From: Hominilimicola fabiformis
GTDB lineage: Bacteria > Bacillota > Clostridia > UBA1381
Length of the DNA stretch: 64,000 nucleotides
Assembly: GCF_020687385.1 (NCBI RefSeq)
Contig: NZ_JAJEQM010000004.1
Coordinates: 124,001 to 188,000, forward strand
Direction of reading: 5' to 3'
Part shown: one piece after another, positions 1 through 14,100 of the stretch
How the letters are laid out: each line of letters opens with the position of its first letter
Position numbering within the stretch: the stretch's first letter is position 1
Notes under the pieces: generated by a model
What the model saw: the letters and a program-made list of their open reading frames with translations, nothing else
Database searches by the model: none
Told to the model about the DNA's origin: nothing
Program-made: the position numbers and the translations under genes

Positions 1-3000
1 AGTTAGGAAACTATGTATTCACTTTGGATGAAAACGGTGTTAAGGGTTATGTTGTTAGCAACATAATCAATGAAATTAATGTAACAACTCCGCCACAGAC
101 TGAATATACACATGGTGATAACCTTTCATTGAAGGGTATGGTAATTGAGGTTAAGTATCAAGATTCTCGTGATGATAATATTTATACTTGCCAAGCTGAC
201 GGTACTTGGAAAGATAAGAACAGTACCACGGTAACAGAACTTCCTGTATCATTTGCACTTGAAAAGAATGGTACAGAAAACGCATTGACATCACAAACAC
301 AACAATTAAGACGTGATACTAATGATGGTGCAATCCTTGTTGTTAAGGGTGGAGATGAAAGTAACAAAGACACGACACTAACAGTTAATAAGAAGGAAAT
401 CACTCAAATAACTATTCCGAACCCGGTACCGTCACCGGAAAAGACGTATGACGGAACAACAACTGTAACTCAGTCAATTTCATATGAGGGTGTAGGAGTT
501 CTTGATGCAGATAAAGCTACAGTAAATTCACTTATCAGTGCAACTGCTAATTATGATACTAAGGATGTAGCATTTGATAGTGACGGAACAACAGTTGCAA
601 GTAAAGCTATTAACTTTACAAATCCTACAATGAATGAAAATGACAACTACACAATGTCATCAAGTGCAACAGTTACAACTACAATAACAGGTAAGATAAA
701 GCCAAAAGATCTTACTGTAACAATAACAAGTGTTCCTTCAATTATTGTAGGTCAAAGTAAGACAGTTACATTGACAAAGACTACTAACTATACACAGAGT
801 GGCGAAGTAACAGTTGGTGAAAATACAGAAGAAGTTAATTTAGCTGTTGTAGGTGAGTATGCACAAAATACTACAGCTGAAGATAATGTTAATGTAACAT
901 ACTCAGTTACAAATAAAGATAGTTACAAAAACTATAACATTATAGTAGCAGAAAATCCAACGGGTACTGTAAATAAGAAACCTGTAACAAAGATTGAAGT
1001 TACATCTCCTACAAAGACAACATGGTCACATGGCGATGATTTAACTCTTGACGGTATGACAATCACAGTTACATACAATAATGATGATACTGATACAAAG
1101 AAGTATGAACATAAGAACGGTAAGTGGCATGATGTAACAGGTGGCAGTGATACAGAGTTACCGGGAACTCCTGACGATGTAACAATTAGATGGGGTGACA
1201 CAAGTAATTCAGCAACTGACGATGTAATTCGTCTTGATGATATAAATAAGGGTCTTACAGCTGATGGCGACAACAAGACAACATCTGTTAAGGTTACATC
1301 AACAGTAAAGGATACTAACGGTGAGTATCAATTAGCTTCAACCGATAAAATTACTTTAACAAAGAAACAACTTACTCTAACAGTAAGCGGTAATATTACA
1401 AAGCCATATGATAATACAAGAGATCTTAGCACTGACAATCTTGGAAATGTAAGTCTTACATTAGACGGTGTAGCCGGCACTGACGGTGTTACATTAAATG
1501 AAACAGCTACAAAGAACAACATCAAGTATGCGGGAACAACAGTAGCAGATACAGCGTCAGTACCGACACCGGCACTTGTAATCGGTACAGTAGTGTTAGC
1601 GGATAATGCTAATAATCACTACTATACAGTACCATCAGGTGCAAGCATTACAAATAGTACAACAGGTAAGATTAATAAGCGTTCTGTACAGATTATATCT
1701 GTAACAAAGAATATGGATACATCAGTTGATGCGTCTAAAACAGGAACTTTGAAAAAATTAGTACAATCAACTACTGACGGTTATGGTATTTCAAGTGCTG
1801 ACGGTTTCTATTCAATCTTAAGCGATCATGTAATTAAGGTTGATATACCTTATACATATAGCCAGACATCAGCAGAAGGTTCAGCAACTGTTACATATGA
1901 TAATGCAACTGCGAAGGTATCAGATGAAAATGCAGATTATGTAGCTAACTATGAGGTATCATTTGCTATTGCAGACGGTAGTGCAACTATTTCAAACGGT
2001 ACAGTTACAGGCGTTAAGATTGAAACAACAGGTAAAACAGAGTATACTCATGGTGATTCATTCGACCTAAAAGGTACAAAGATAACTGTTACATACAATA
2101 ACGGTGCAAAGCAAGATACATATAAGTATGACACAGCAAGCGGTAAGTGGATTAAGAACGATACAGGTACACCGGCTGAATTGCCGAGTGAAATAGGTAT
2201 TAGTCTTGGCAACACAACAATTAATGCAAATCCGGCATCGGATACAGATAAGACTGTTGTAAAATATGACAAGACAAATACAACACCGGAATTGAAAGCT
2301 ACTTATACAAAGAGTGGTAGTGAGCCTATTCCATCAACAGAAAATCCTACAGTTACGTTGAAGAAGAAGACTATTACAATAACTGTTGCAAACAGTGCAG
2401 ATGAAATCAAGCATACATACAGTGGTAATAATTCTCTTACAGCCGATGAAATCGGTAAATTAGCGATTACAGAACCTGCTAATTTCAAGGTTGGCAGTGA
2501 TGATGTAACTCTAACTAAGGGTACACTTTCTGCAACAATCGGTAGTAACACTAACGGTAATGTAGCAAATGATTTGACTATTAATGCCACAGGTTATGTG
2601 CTTGGTGGTGCAGATGCCGATAATTATGTGATTAGCTATGTAAACAACGCAAAAGGTAATATTGTAAAAGCACCTTTGACAATTACAATCAGTTCAGTTC
2701 CTTCAATTATTGTGGGTCAAAGTAAGACAGTTACATTAACAAAGGCGACTAACTATACACAGAGTGGTGAAGTAACAGTTGGTGAAGATACAGAAGAAGT
2801 TAATTTAACTGTTGAAGGTGAGTATGAACAAAATACTACAGCTGCAGAAAACGTTAATGTATCATATACAGTTACAAACGAGAACGACTATCCGAACTAT
2901 GATATTACAATCATCGGTTCACCAAAGGGTACAGTTACTCAAAAGACTGCAACAGTTGAAATTATTAATCAACCTCAATTTGTAACTGCTACACCAAGAC

Positions 3001-5009
3001 CACAACATGGTGATAAGCTTGGTACAGACGGTCTTAACGGATTTGAATACACTGTATCTTACAGTGACGGAACAACAACAAAGCATAAGTATGAAAACGG
3101 TGATTGGTTGACAACCGGCGGTTATACTGCTCCGGAAGATGGTACAGCATTTACATGGGAAAATACAAAGACAGCTGTAAGCTCTGATTCTGAAATCCGC
3201 AGAGATAAGGATAATCAGATTAAGATTACTGTTCCGACAGCAACAAAGGACCCTTTGACAAATAAGGCAACTGCTGATAAGAAAAAGATTAAGATTACAG
3301 CAAACGGTACATATACAAAGGTATATGACGGTACAAATACAGTAATACTAAACGAAACAACTCCTGAAATTACTTATACAGTAAGCGGTGTTGTAACGGG
3401 TGATACTGTAACAGTTACAGCAACTCCTGCATTTGTAGATGAAAATGTTGCTAAGTTCGGTGATGTATATCAAAAGGCAATTAACTTTACAAATGTTTCA
3501 ATTAAAAATGAAGACGGTACAGACACAGATAATTATGAAATTGTCGCAGATGAAAACGGAGTTGTAATTGCTCCTATCATGGGTGCGATAACACCTAAGA
3601 CAATCAACATCACTGCATTGACTGTTCCTTCATCAACAAAGGGTTCAGCAGGTGAAAAGACTGTAACAAAGAACAAGAACTTTACAACAACTGATATTCT
3701 TGAAAAGGATAAGGATAATGTTACAATCGGCTATAAAGCTACATTCGTAACATCAGCAACAGGAACTGTCGATGCAACTGTTACAGATGCAAAGGTAGAC
3801 GGTTCAACTGACCAAATGACTCTTAACTACGTTGTAGGTACTGTTACCGGCGCTAAGATTGAAATAACCAGCAGCAATCATGGTGGCGGCGGCGGAGGCG
3901 GCGGCGGAGGTAACTCCCTAAGCATTAAGTACGAAAACGCCGACGGTACAGCAGGTAAGGACGTAAGCAAGATTGAAGCTCCTGCAGAAAGTGACCCTGT
4001 AGACTTGATCGCAGTATTCGTTACAAAACCTGCAGACCCAACAGTTATTTGGACATCAGATAATGAAAGCGTTGCAACTGTAGACGAAAACGGTATTGTT
4101 AAGTTTATTGGCGAAGGTACAGCTATAATCACAGCTCAGTCTAAGACTAATAAGACTCTAAAGGATACTGTTACAATTACAGTTACAAAGGCAGTAGCAA
4201 CACCGACTCCTAAGCCGGCAAATCCTACTCCGGAACCTACAAAAGAACCGTCAATCATCACAAAGACTATGTTAAATCCATATATCGTAGGTTATGATGA
4301 TAATGTATTCGGTCCTGAACTTCCAATCAGCCGTGAAGAAGTATCAGCAATATTCGCAAGATTGATTGCAAATAATATCTACATGGATAAAGAATATGAT
4401 ACATCATTCCCTGATGTAGGCGAAGGTTGGAGTAAAGATTATATCGGTTACTTGGAGAAATTCAGTGTAGTAACAGGTTATGAAGACGGTACATTCAGAC
4501 CTCAAAATTACATCACAAGAGCAGAAATGGCTGTTATGATGGCTAAGGCAGAGGGCTATGACATCTCAGGCTATATGTCTTCTGATGAATTAGCTTATCC
4601 TGACGTAGATGAGGGTTACAGTGAATGGGCTGTTAAGGCTATCAAGTATTTGACAGACAGAGGTATTATGGAAGGTTATCCTGACGGTACATTCGGTCCG
4701 AACAGACCTATAACAAGAGCAGAAACTGTTGCAACAGTTAACAGAGTTCTTGCAGATATGACTGTCGGAAATATCGAGGTACTTCCGTCAGATATGACAG
4801 AGGCACATTGGGCTTATAATGATGTAGTATTCGCAATGAACCACAGAATTCTTAAAGACGTTGCAGCTGATGAAAGTCAGTTCATCAAGTCAGAAGAATA
4901 TGATAAGAATAAGATTACAGAAACAGAAGTTGTAGAAGACACATCAGACGAGAATGCCGGAGCGGGTGCATCACCTACTCCGGAGCCTTCTCCGACTCCC
5001 AATGCTTGA
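1..5009 (+). CDS. Partial giant SLH-anchored surface protein with Ig-like and YDG repeats
   Basis: The frame is open from the first complete codon (base 3), so the start and signal peptide lie upstream of the window. About 1,668 residues are visible. Four Big_3-like Ig modules, each opening with an HGD...L..G motif, start near bases 103, 1021, 2041 and 3003, and alternate with YDG-type strands (KTYDGTTTV, KPYDNTRDL, KVYDGTNTV). A run of about ten glycines (3885-3914) precedes a Big_2 Ig domain (about 3970-4195, SDNESVATVDENG), a Thr/Pro/Glu linker and three SLH repeats (about 4270-4830, with GYEDGTFRP and GYPDGTFGP). The end is a TPEPSPTP tail. SLH domains are known to bind secondary cell-wall polymers non-covalently, so this is a surface stalk or adhesin; no catalytic domain is visible. 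Two 129-bp segments (732-860 and 2697-2825) are nearly identical. The next gene has similar architecture. Confidence 0.9.
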   Translation, partial: LGNYVFTLDENGVKGYVVSNIINEINVTTPPQTEYTHGDNLSLKGMVIEVKYQDSRDDNIYTCQADGTWKDKNSTTVTELPVSFALEKNGTENALTSQTQQLRRDTNDGAILVVKGGDESNKDTTLTVNKKEITQITIPNPVPSPEKTYDGTTTVTQSISYEGVGVLDADKATVNSLISATANYDTKDVAFDSDGTTVASKAINFTNPTMNENDNYTMSSSATVTTTITGKIKPKDLTVTITSVPSIIVGQSKTVTLTKTTNYTQSGEVTVGENTEEVNLAVVGEYAQNTTAEDNVNVTYSVTNKDSYKNYNIIVAENPTGTVNKKPVTKIEVTSPTKTTWSHGDDLTLDGMTITVTYNNDDTDTKKYEHKNGKWHDVTGGSDTELPGTPDDVTIRWGDTSNSATDDVIRLDDINKGLTADGDNKTTSVKVTSTVKDTNGEYQLASTDKITLTKKQLTLTVSGNITKPYDNTRDLSTDNLGNVSLTLDGVAGTDGVTLNETATKNNIKYAGTTVADTASVPTPALVIGTVVLADNANNHYYTVPSGASITNSTTGKINKRSVQIISVTKNMDTSVDASKTGTLKKLVQSTTDGYGISSADGFYSILSDHVIKVDIPYTYSQTSAEGSATVTYDNATAKVSDENADYVANYEVSFAIADGSATISNGTVTGVKIETTGKTEYTHGDSFDLKGTKITVTYNNGAKQDTYKYDTASGKWIKNDTGTPAELPSEIGISLGNTTINANPASDTDKTVVKYDKTNTTPELKATYTKSGSEPIPSTENPTVTLKKKTITITVANSADEIKHTYSGNNSLTADEIGKLAITEPANFKVGSDDVTLTKGTLSATIGSNTNGNVANDLTINATGYVLGGADADNYVISYVNNAKGNIVKAPLTITISSVPSIIVGQSKTVTLTKATNYTQSGEVTVGEDTEEVNLTVEGEYEQNTTAAENVNVSYTVTNENDYPNYDITIIGSPKGTVTQKTATVEIINQPQFVTATPRPQHGDKLGTDGLNGFEYTVSYSDGTTTKHKYENGDWLTTGGYTAPEDGTAFTWENTKTAVSSDSEIRRDKDNQIKITVPTATKDPLTNKATADKKKIKITANGTYTKVYDGTNTVILNETTPEITYTVSGVVTGDTVTVTATPAFVDENVAKFGDVYQKAINFTNVSIKNEDGTDTDNYEIVADENGVVIAPIMGAITPKTINITALTVPSSTKGSAGEKTVTKNKNFTTTDILEKDKDNVTIGYKATFVTSATGTVDATVTDAKVDGSTDQMTLNYVVGTVTGAKIEITSSNHGGGGGGGGGGNSLSIKYENADGTAGKDVSKIEAPAESDPVDLIAVFVTKPADPTVIWTSDNESVATVDENGIVKFIGEGTAIITAQSKTNKTLKDTVTITVTKAVATPTPKPANPTPEPTKEPSIITKTMLNPYIVGYDDNVFGPELPISREEVSAIFARLIANNIYMDKEYDTSFPDVGEGWSKDYIGYLEKFSVVTGYEDGTFRPQNYITRAEMAVMMAKAEGYDISGYMSSDELAYPDVDEGYSEWAVKAIKYLTDRGIMEGYPDGTFGPNRPITRAETVATVNRVLADMTVGNIEVLPSDMTEAHWAYNDVVFAMNHRILKDVAADESQFIKSEEYDKNKITETEVVEDTSDENAGAGASPTPEPSPTPNA

Positions 5010-5042
5010 TTAATAAGAGCTTTTTACGAAATTTGTAATAAT

Positions 5043-5082
5043 AGAGGCAGCGAATTTTCGCTTGCCTCTGTTGTTGCATTTT
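5043..5082 (+). terminator. Probable terminator after the first SLH gene
   Basis: An AGAGGCAGCGAA arm pairs with TTCGCTTGCCTCT (one bulged T) around a two-base loop, 34 bases after the stop. The following T-rich stretch (TTGTTGCATTTTC) is interrupted, so termination may be only partial. The remaining bases to the next start hold a 12-bp palindrome (AATAACGTTATT, 5123-5134) and the ribosome binding site GAGGTGAG at 5143-5150. Confidence 0.55.
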
Positions 5083-5155
5083 CAAATTATACAAGAGTTT
5101 ATCTTGTTTGCTTTGAAAATGTAATAACGTTATTGTCATAATGAGGTGAGGGCTT

Positions 5156-8100
5156 ATGAAAAAACGAAATATATGTTATAGATTATTAACGGTATTATTA
5201 AGCGTTGCAATGTGTTTGCAAGGTGGATTTGTGGTGCCGGTTTTTGCAGATGGAGATTTCAGTTATTATTTGCAATATAACGAGGCAAGTAACGGAAAAA
5301 TAAGTGAGGACCATCCTATCATCATTCCTGATGAAGATATAGATGCAGAATACGGACCACAGCCGCATGATAACTATCAAGGTACTGGTGGCGTGGTGGA
5401 CGGACCTATACCGGATTGGAGCAGTAAACCGTACAGAATTATCGGATATACATTTGACGGTTGGTATACAGAAAATAACGGCGGAGGAACAAAGGTTGAT
5501 GAAGATACAAATATATCATCATCAATGCTTGACAGATTTAATAATATCACATTGTACGGAAAGTGGAGTTTGTATAATTCACCTGATATAACAACAGGCT
5601 CAGTTGCATTTTCATCAAGAAACGTAAATGATGAAGATATTCCGTCACAGATAAATTGGACAGACGTAAACGGAAATGATTTGACGTTTGACAGCAAAGT
5701 TACTGACTATTATACGTATGTGTACGCAAATACCGCGTCTGTAAAAATGGATTTTGAACAGTATGAGCCGAGTGCGACAACAAGTGTTGCGGTAAACGGT
5801 GAAAAAGTTTCAATCAGTTCAGAGGATATTTCGGGTAAAGGTTATTGGTATAATGGTGAGGATCTTGAATCTCATGACATTATAACAGGTAAAAATATTT
5901 CTACAGAATATATGAACCTTGATTTTACCTCGACAGATAAAGAGTATAATGAAATCACCGTTACGATTATAATGCCTAATGATAAAAGTAGAACATATAC
6001 TTTTCATGTTAAGCGTTTAAGTACAGAAATGCGACTTGCATATGGTAATACACCATACGGAAAGATTATGGCGTCTTCGCAAACCGATGATGCAAAAACT
6101 GCGCTTAAGTCAACTTTTGATTCGACGTATAAGTACAGAAATATCGCATATAATCCGTTGGCATGGAATATTTACGGTACAGACGGCGTTGAAGTGAAAA
6201 AAGGTACTTCACTTCAAGAAAATCAATATATAAATTATGATAAAGACGAAACTGCAATAGTAGTATTTTCGGGCGATAGATTTACAGATCCCGGAGTGAC
6301 ATTGTATGATTCTAACGGCGATGCAATAGAACTGACACAAGATAAGACAATAAAACGTACAATTCAGTATCAGACAGTATCGTCATTAAAATATGAAGAT
6401 TGGGATAACACAACCGATAAAACCGATGTGAAAACATTGACCGGTGCAGACAGTGAGAATATAATAGACATTTCGCAAACTCAAAATGTTAAACCGGGCA
6501 TATATACGATTACATATGAGTATGACCCTAATGACGGCACTCGTCCGTTAAAAGACGAGAGAAGTATGATTGTCTTGCCTAAAAAAGGCGATATGAATAT
6601 GGACAATTATGTAAATATGCTTGATGTATTTATGTATGATAAAAATATTTCGGATACAAATATCAGCGATACATTATATAAATATCGTGCACTTGATATA
6701 AGCACAAGCGGCGGTAACGGAGTTGTTGATGAAACAGACAGAACCAATTTCTTAAACAAAAAAATGGCGGATTTATATACGTCGCTTTCAGTTGATGAAA
6801 AAGTAACACAGAAAGAATACAATGTTCCTACATCGGCAGATAGTAATAAAACACAACTGTATATGGACTTTATGGGAACAGAAACAGAGCCGAATACATC
6901 TGCGGACAAAACTCAGGAACTTCAGAAAAATGACGCTTTTTGGATAGGTTACAGATTTGACAATACAGCCAATCTAAAGACTGATAAGTTGAAAGAAATC
7001 ACTTTGTCGGTGGATTATGATTCGAGATATGTAAATCCGACTGCATTGAATACTACTGCACTAAAAACACAACTTCAGAAAAATAATCCTGAGCTTGAAG
7101 TATTTGATATAACCGGAGATACAAATTATAAGAAAAACTATGCGGTTGATTCTTCAACATCGTCATATACATGGAATGATACAGGGGCTGTAAAAACACT
7201 TGTTATTGAGTTGTGTTTGAAAGACGGTCAAACATTTAATTTGTCAGACGGTTATTTTATAAAATTGCCGTTTAAAGTAAAAACAGTACCGCCGGAAGGC
7301 AGAAATGTTATATCAACTAAACTTGGCGCTACATCATTGAATATGCAAATCGGTGATGAAGGATATATGTGGGATACAAGTGGTGCGTCTAATTCTATCA
7401 CTGAAAATCTTATGGACAAATTGCAATATATGGGCGATTATGTGCCTGAATTTGTTCCGGAAGATCCGGCTAAGGAATTGGAAAATGCAGTTTACGGTAC
7501 TGATAAATCATACACAGGATTTGAGAAAAAAGGCACGGTTGACGGTGATATTCCTACCGGTATGACATATAATCAATCAGTCGGAACAATAACCGGTACA
7601 CCGAAAAAGGCAGGAGTTTTTGTATTTTACATAAACGGTATAAAATATCAGATTACAGTAGAAAAAGCAAAACTTACCGTTACAGCAGATGATAATACAA
7701 AAGTATACGGAAGTGCAAATCCGTCATTTACATTTAAGTATGACGAAACGTGTTTAAAAAATAACGACGCAATCGCTACAGCTGTTAAGACTGCTCCGCA
7801 GATAAGTTGTGAGGCTGATACAACAACGGATTGTCAGGATGATTATCCGATAAACTTTGTTGAAAATAGCGGTGAATCTGATAATTATTATTTTGATTTT
7901 GTCAGTGGCAAGCTTAGCATAACACCGAAAGAAATAACGGTAAGTAAAGTTAAGATACCGTCTTGCAGTATAAATGCAACATTCCCTTATACATTTACCG
8001 CAACTTGTTCCGGTGATGAATTTACTGCGTCGGGAATTATTAACAATGATATTATAAAGATTGAATATGACGTTACATACACTGATACCGAGTCAACAAA

Positions 8101-11100
8101 AGCTGTTGGTAAAAATAAAAAGGTAACGGCAACCAACATAAAAGTCAAAACTGATGACGATTATCCGGACGGGAAAAATTATACTGTTAAATCTGCTACT
8201 TTAACGAGCAGTGACGGTGAAATTGTTGCGGATAATATAACCGAATTTGAAGTAACAGAAGAATGTAAACTTGAATATACTTACGGTGAAACACTTGATT
8301 TAAAAACCGGTAACGTCAAAATCACATACGGTAGCGGTACTGTTGAAAATGTGACATTTGAAGAGGCTGTTGAAAAAGGCCTGACAATAAAATACAGTAA
8401 TAAAACAACAGCTAAAACCGGAGATCATTTGAGCGTGTCGGATACCGGAAAGTGGCTTATGCTTACAATGGATGGTATAAGCTCTTGGTATAAGACAAAT
8501 AATTTCAAGATAAATAAAAAAGATCTTCATATAAAAGCTGATAATAAACAAAGATATTACGGTGATGAAAACAGTAGTGTAACATTTACATATACTTTTA
8601 CCAACAGCGATTTTGTTTACGGTGAAACAAGCAGTACGTTTACTGGCTTTGTTGCACCTGAATTTAGCTGTCAAGCTACTGCATCCACTGAAATTGATAA
8701 AGAAAAAGGCTATACCGAGTCGACAATAGAATTGTCGGGCGGTACAAGTGATAACTATAATATTTTGTGCGAAAACGGTACGCTTACAATTAATAAAAGA
8801 CCGTTAAAGGTTGAAAAGATTACAGGTGAAGTACCTTCACTTATTTCAAAATATTATTTAAACAGTGACGGCAGTGAAAAAACGGCACCATATAAAGTGC
8901 CTGCATCGGCTGAAAAATCAACAGACAAAAATACAATGAACGTAAGTGGATTGTATAACAGTGATGAAGTTAAAGTTCTTTATAATGCACAATATGCAAA
9001 TCACACTGCGGCTGAAAATGTTCAAGTAACGGTTGATGATTTAAAAATGGACGATACGTTCGGTAAGAGTTACAACTATACGGTTTCATCTGATTCAATA
9101 ACAACCGCAGACGGCGGACGAGTTTATATTCAGAGTATAACAGGTCTTGAAATTGTTGAACAACCTACAACAGAATATGTTTACGGAACACCGCTTAATC
9201 TTGAAAGCGGAAAAGTAAAATTGACGTTTGATAATGAACAAGTTATCAATGTTAATTTTGAAGAATTAAAATCTTATGATGTTAAGCTCACATATACGGG
9301 CGGAGAGGTTGAACCTAAAAATAATGAACATTTAGTTGTTAAAGACACGGGAAAGACTATAACTGTCACACCGGATACTTTTTATGATGTTGAGGCAGTT
9401 ACAACCGATAAGATAACGGTTACAAAACATGACCTTCACGTAAAGGCTGATGATATATATACGACTTATGGTGAAAATATAAGTCAGTATGCAAGCGGAT
9501 ATGGATACACATATACAGAAAGTGATTTCCAATATGATGATGCAGACGATGTAGAAAACATTTCGGGATATAAAAAGCCTAAAATTGTCTGCAAAGAGGA
9601 TGACGGAACAACAAATGTAAATCAAAAGACATTAGCCGGCACATATACATTGTCTATAAGCGGTGCTGACGCCGAAAACTATAATATTTTGTATGAAAAC
9701 GGCAACCTTGTAATAAGACAAAGACCTCTTATTGTACAAACGGTTAATAATATTCCTAATCTTACATCAAAAGAAGCATTTGAAAGTGATCTTGTAAAGA
9801 ACATTGATGTCAAAACAGACATTGATTCGTCAGCTTTAACATTTGCCGAAAACAGAGGTCCTTTGTGGGATGATTGTGTGCATATAACTTTTGATGCAAC
9901 ATATACGGATAATTCGGCAGTAGGGGAAACAGATGTTGATATAACCAATGCTGTCTTGGATACAAGCTACGGTGACGCAAGAAACTATTATCTTCAAAAG
10001 ATAGAAACTCCGCAAAAGGGGTTTGCGGTTAAGTCTGTTATGACAGCTATTGAAATAACAACAGATCCAACCCAAAATAATGACGGAACAAGCCGTGAAT
10101 ATAAGTATGGAGATAAGCTTGATTTCAGCGGTGGAAAGTTTAAATTAACATACGATAACGGTGATGTTATTGAAAATGTTCCGTTTAATAAACTTGCAGA
10201 GTATGATGTTAAAGCTGTATACACAGGTACAGATACAGAAGTTGAGGACGGAGCTTTTGCAACAATTAAAAGTCACAATGGAAATACCATTACTTTTGTT
10301 CCGCCGACTGACGCAACGGCAGAAAAAGTGGTTACAGGTGAGATAACCGTAAAGAAACGTCCTTTACACGTTATTGTAAATGACGCATCATATACATATG
10401 GTGATGAGCCGTCTACTTACACAATCGACTATGAAAAGAGTGATTTGGCAGACGGCGAAACAATAATATCCGCACTTGGAACATTATTTACTCCACCGAC
10501 TGTACAATGTAAGATTGACGATAAAGATGCGGATAATAAGACAAATGCGGGTACTTATGAAGATGTAATTACTGCATTTGGCGGAAGTGCGGATAATTAT
10601 GAATTTATATGTGAAGATAAGGGCAGTTTGACTGTTAATAAGCGTGAATTGAAAATCAATTCAATTAATAATGGTATTCCTGATTTAACTTCATCAATAG
10701 CATATGAACATAATTATCAGTTACCAATAAAATTGGACGGTACTGCGTCTAATTTGGATATGGATATAGTCAATCTTGTAAATAATGATAGCATTGATAT
10801 TACCTATAAAGCGGTATATAACAGTCTTGAACAGACAGACAATGCAACTGTAGATATAGAAGATGTCGAATTTGCAAATGATTGTGACAGTAGTAAAAAT
10901 TATACTTTAGTAACTGTACCGACAACATCAAGCGGTAAGATTATGACCAGACTTATGTCTGAAATTATTGTTAATAGCAGTCCGGATAAAATGGAGTATA
11001 CTTACGGTGAATGGTTTGCTCTAAAGGGCGGCAGTGTTGATATTAAGTATAACAGCGGATATGTTGAAAGTGATGTACCGTTTGAAAGACTTGCTGATTT

Positions 11101-14100
11101 TGGTATAGACTTGACTTTTGTAAAGAAAGAAGACGGTACCGAAACAGAAATAGGAACAGTGAAAAACAATACATTGCTTACTGTTTCAAAGTATAACGGT
11201 GCGTTTATAAAACTTACAATAAATGATCCGACTAAAGCAACCGATGATTTGCAAGCGGCTTATTCTTCTGATAGTTTGAAAGTAAACAAACATCAAATGA
11301 GGGTTGTTGCCGATGATGTGACATTGACATACGGTGATAATGCGCCGAGTGAATACACATTCCATTATACGATGGCTGACCTTGTAAACGGTGATACGTT
11401 ATCGAGCGAAAGATTTAACGAAGGACTTAGCGAACCGACTGTATCGTGTGATTATGTAAGCGGACAATCAGTTTGTGGAGAATATGATATTATACCGAGC
11501 GGCGGCGGAAATGATAACTATGATTTCGTATATGTAAACGGAACTGTAACTGTAAACAAGAAACAGATTACGATAGATTCTATCGATAATGGTGTTCCGA
11601 CGCTTACATCAGAAATAATATATAAGAATAATTCAATTCTTCCTATTTATATTGAATCAACGGCAGTATATACGAATGAACAGAAAGATATGACTGTAAG
11701 CGGTATTATCAACAACGATGAAATAGGCATAACATATGATACAGTATATACATCAAAAGACGTGGCAGAAACTATAACTGTTAAGATAGAAGACGTTAAG
11801 TTTGACGATAGCCATGAGAAAAATGTATGTTATGAAATTAAATCATATCCAAGTGAGGCGTCAGGTGGTACAGTTCTTGAAGAACAGATTACAAGTGTTG
11901 TTATAACAAGTGATCCGGTTTTGAGAGATGATAACGGCAAACAGATTGAATATACTTACGGAGATAAGTTGAACCTTAATCGTGGTGCGGTTACGGTTGA
12001 ATATGATAGTGGAAGAATTCAGAAAAACTTGAAGTTTAATGAGTTGACCAAAAAAACAGATGGTAAAGTTAAACTTGTATATACCGACGGTACTGATGAA
12101 ACTCCTGCGGCAGATAATGATGTCTTGACTACTGCATATCATAACGGTAAGTCAATAAAACTGAAAGTTGATACAAAAGCAACACTTGAAGAACCTCAAA
12201 CGGCACAACTTTTGGTGAATAAAGCCGTTATAACTGTAACGGCGAAAGATAAAGAAAGATTTTACGGAGATAAAAATCCTACATTAGAATATGAATACAG
12301 TGGGTTTGTAAATAGTGATGATGAGCATTCTGAAAATTTCAGAAATGAATTGGAAGAACCGAAAATATCATGCGATACTAATGAAAAAACTCCTGTAGGA
12401 ACATATGATATTGAATTATCTTCGGCAAGTTCGGCAAATTATACTTTTAAACTTGTACCGGCGACGCTTACCATAAATAAACGTCCGATTGATGTTAAGA
12501 AGATAACCGGAGGCATTCCGGCATTGACATCAAAAATGATATATGATGATCCTCAGCTTGTACATAAAATTGACGGTGTTGCAATAAATACCGCAGGACA
12601 AGTTGAATTTGATAACCTTTCATATGGTGATACGGTGAAACTTGATTATACTGTTATGTATACAAGTGTAATTCCGGCAGATAATGTTCTTGTTAATATT
12701 TATGATATAACAATAGACGAATCATACGGAGAGGGAAGTAATTATGTACTTAGAGATGTACCGAGTACAACTTTAGGCGGACGAATTTATGATAAACAAA
12801 TTTCGATGGTTGAAATTATAAAACAGCCGAAACTTGAGTATACATATGGCGAAACGTTGGATTTGTCGGAAAAGGGCGTAAGAATAACATATGATAACGG
12901 TTTAGTTGTTTATGATGTTGCATATGATGAACTTGGAGGTTATGGTGTTGACGTTACTCTGACAGACTCTGAAGGTGTGGAAAAAGAGGCTATAGACGGG
13001 GATAAGTTAACCGTAACAAAACATAACGGTGCATATTTAACACTTATTCCGCAAACTGAATTAAGCAATGTTCTTTCTGTAAAGAGTCAGGAAATGAAAA
13101 TTAATAAAAAGCCGATAAATGTTAATATCAATGATGTGACGGCAATATATGGTGATAATCCTACGGTTGATTTTAGCTTTACATATAACGATAGCGATTT
13201 TGCTTATGGTGAAACACAAGACAGTGCTGAGTTTAAAGATAATTTGACAGAACCTGTATTTGTCTGCAAAGAACGTGATGGTTCAACAGATATAAACTCA
13301 AAATCAGATGTCGGAAGATATACGATTACAATGACAGGTGCTCAAAGTGACAATTATCGTTTTGTATATAATAACGGTACATTGGTTATTCAGAAGAGGA
13401 AACTTGTCGTAAAAGATATAACAGACGGTATCCCTGTTCTTACATCGGATATAATTTTCGATAATCAAGGTCAAATTCATAAATTAGACGGCAAGGCAGA
13501 TAATGATATTTTGAGTCTTGAAAACCTTGTTAATAATGATAAAGTGTGTGTTTTGTATAAAGCAGTTTATAAAACAGAACAACCGACAACGAAATGTGAT
13601 GTAGATATTGAATATGTTTCGATGGATGATTCTTATGGCAAGAGTTATAATTATGAAATTGATGAAACAGAGAGTGTTAAAAACGTTTCCGGCGGTAGAA
13701 TTAATAATAGGGAACTTACAACTGTTGAAATTGTAAGTCAACCCAAAACAGAATATGTATATGGTGAAAAGCTTGATTTAAGCAATGCTAAAGCGAGAAT
13801 TACATATGATAGCGGGTATGTTGAAGATAATGTACCATTTACTGAATTGGGAGAATACGGTGTGACTATCGGTTATCCGAATGATGACGGAACGATAACC
13901 GCTGCTAAAGACGGGGATGTGTTGACAGTTCCTGATCATAACGGAAAATGTATTGAACTTTTGGCTCAAAGCACTCATAAAGTTCCTACAGTACAAACTG
14001 ACAATTTAACTGTTGAAAAAAGAGTGTTAGAGTATGGAGAGTGTATCGTAAATCCTATAGTTTATGACGGAAAGACATTACAGACAACCGGTACGATAGC

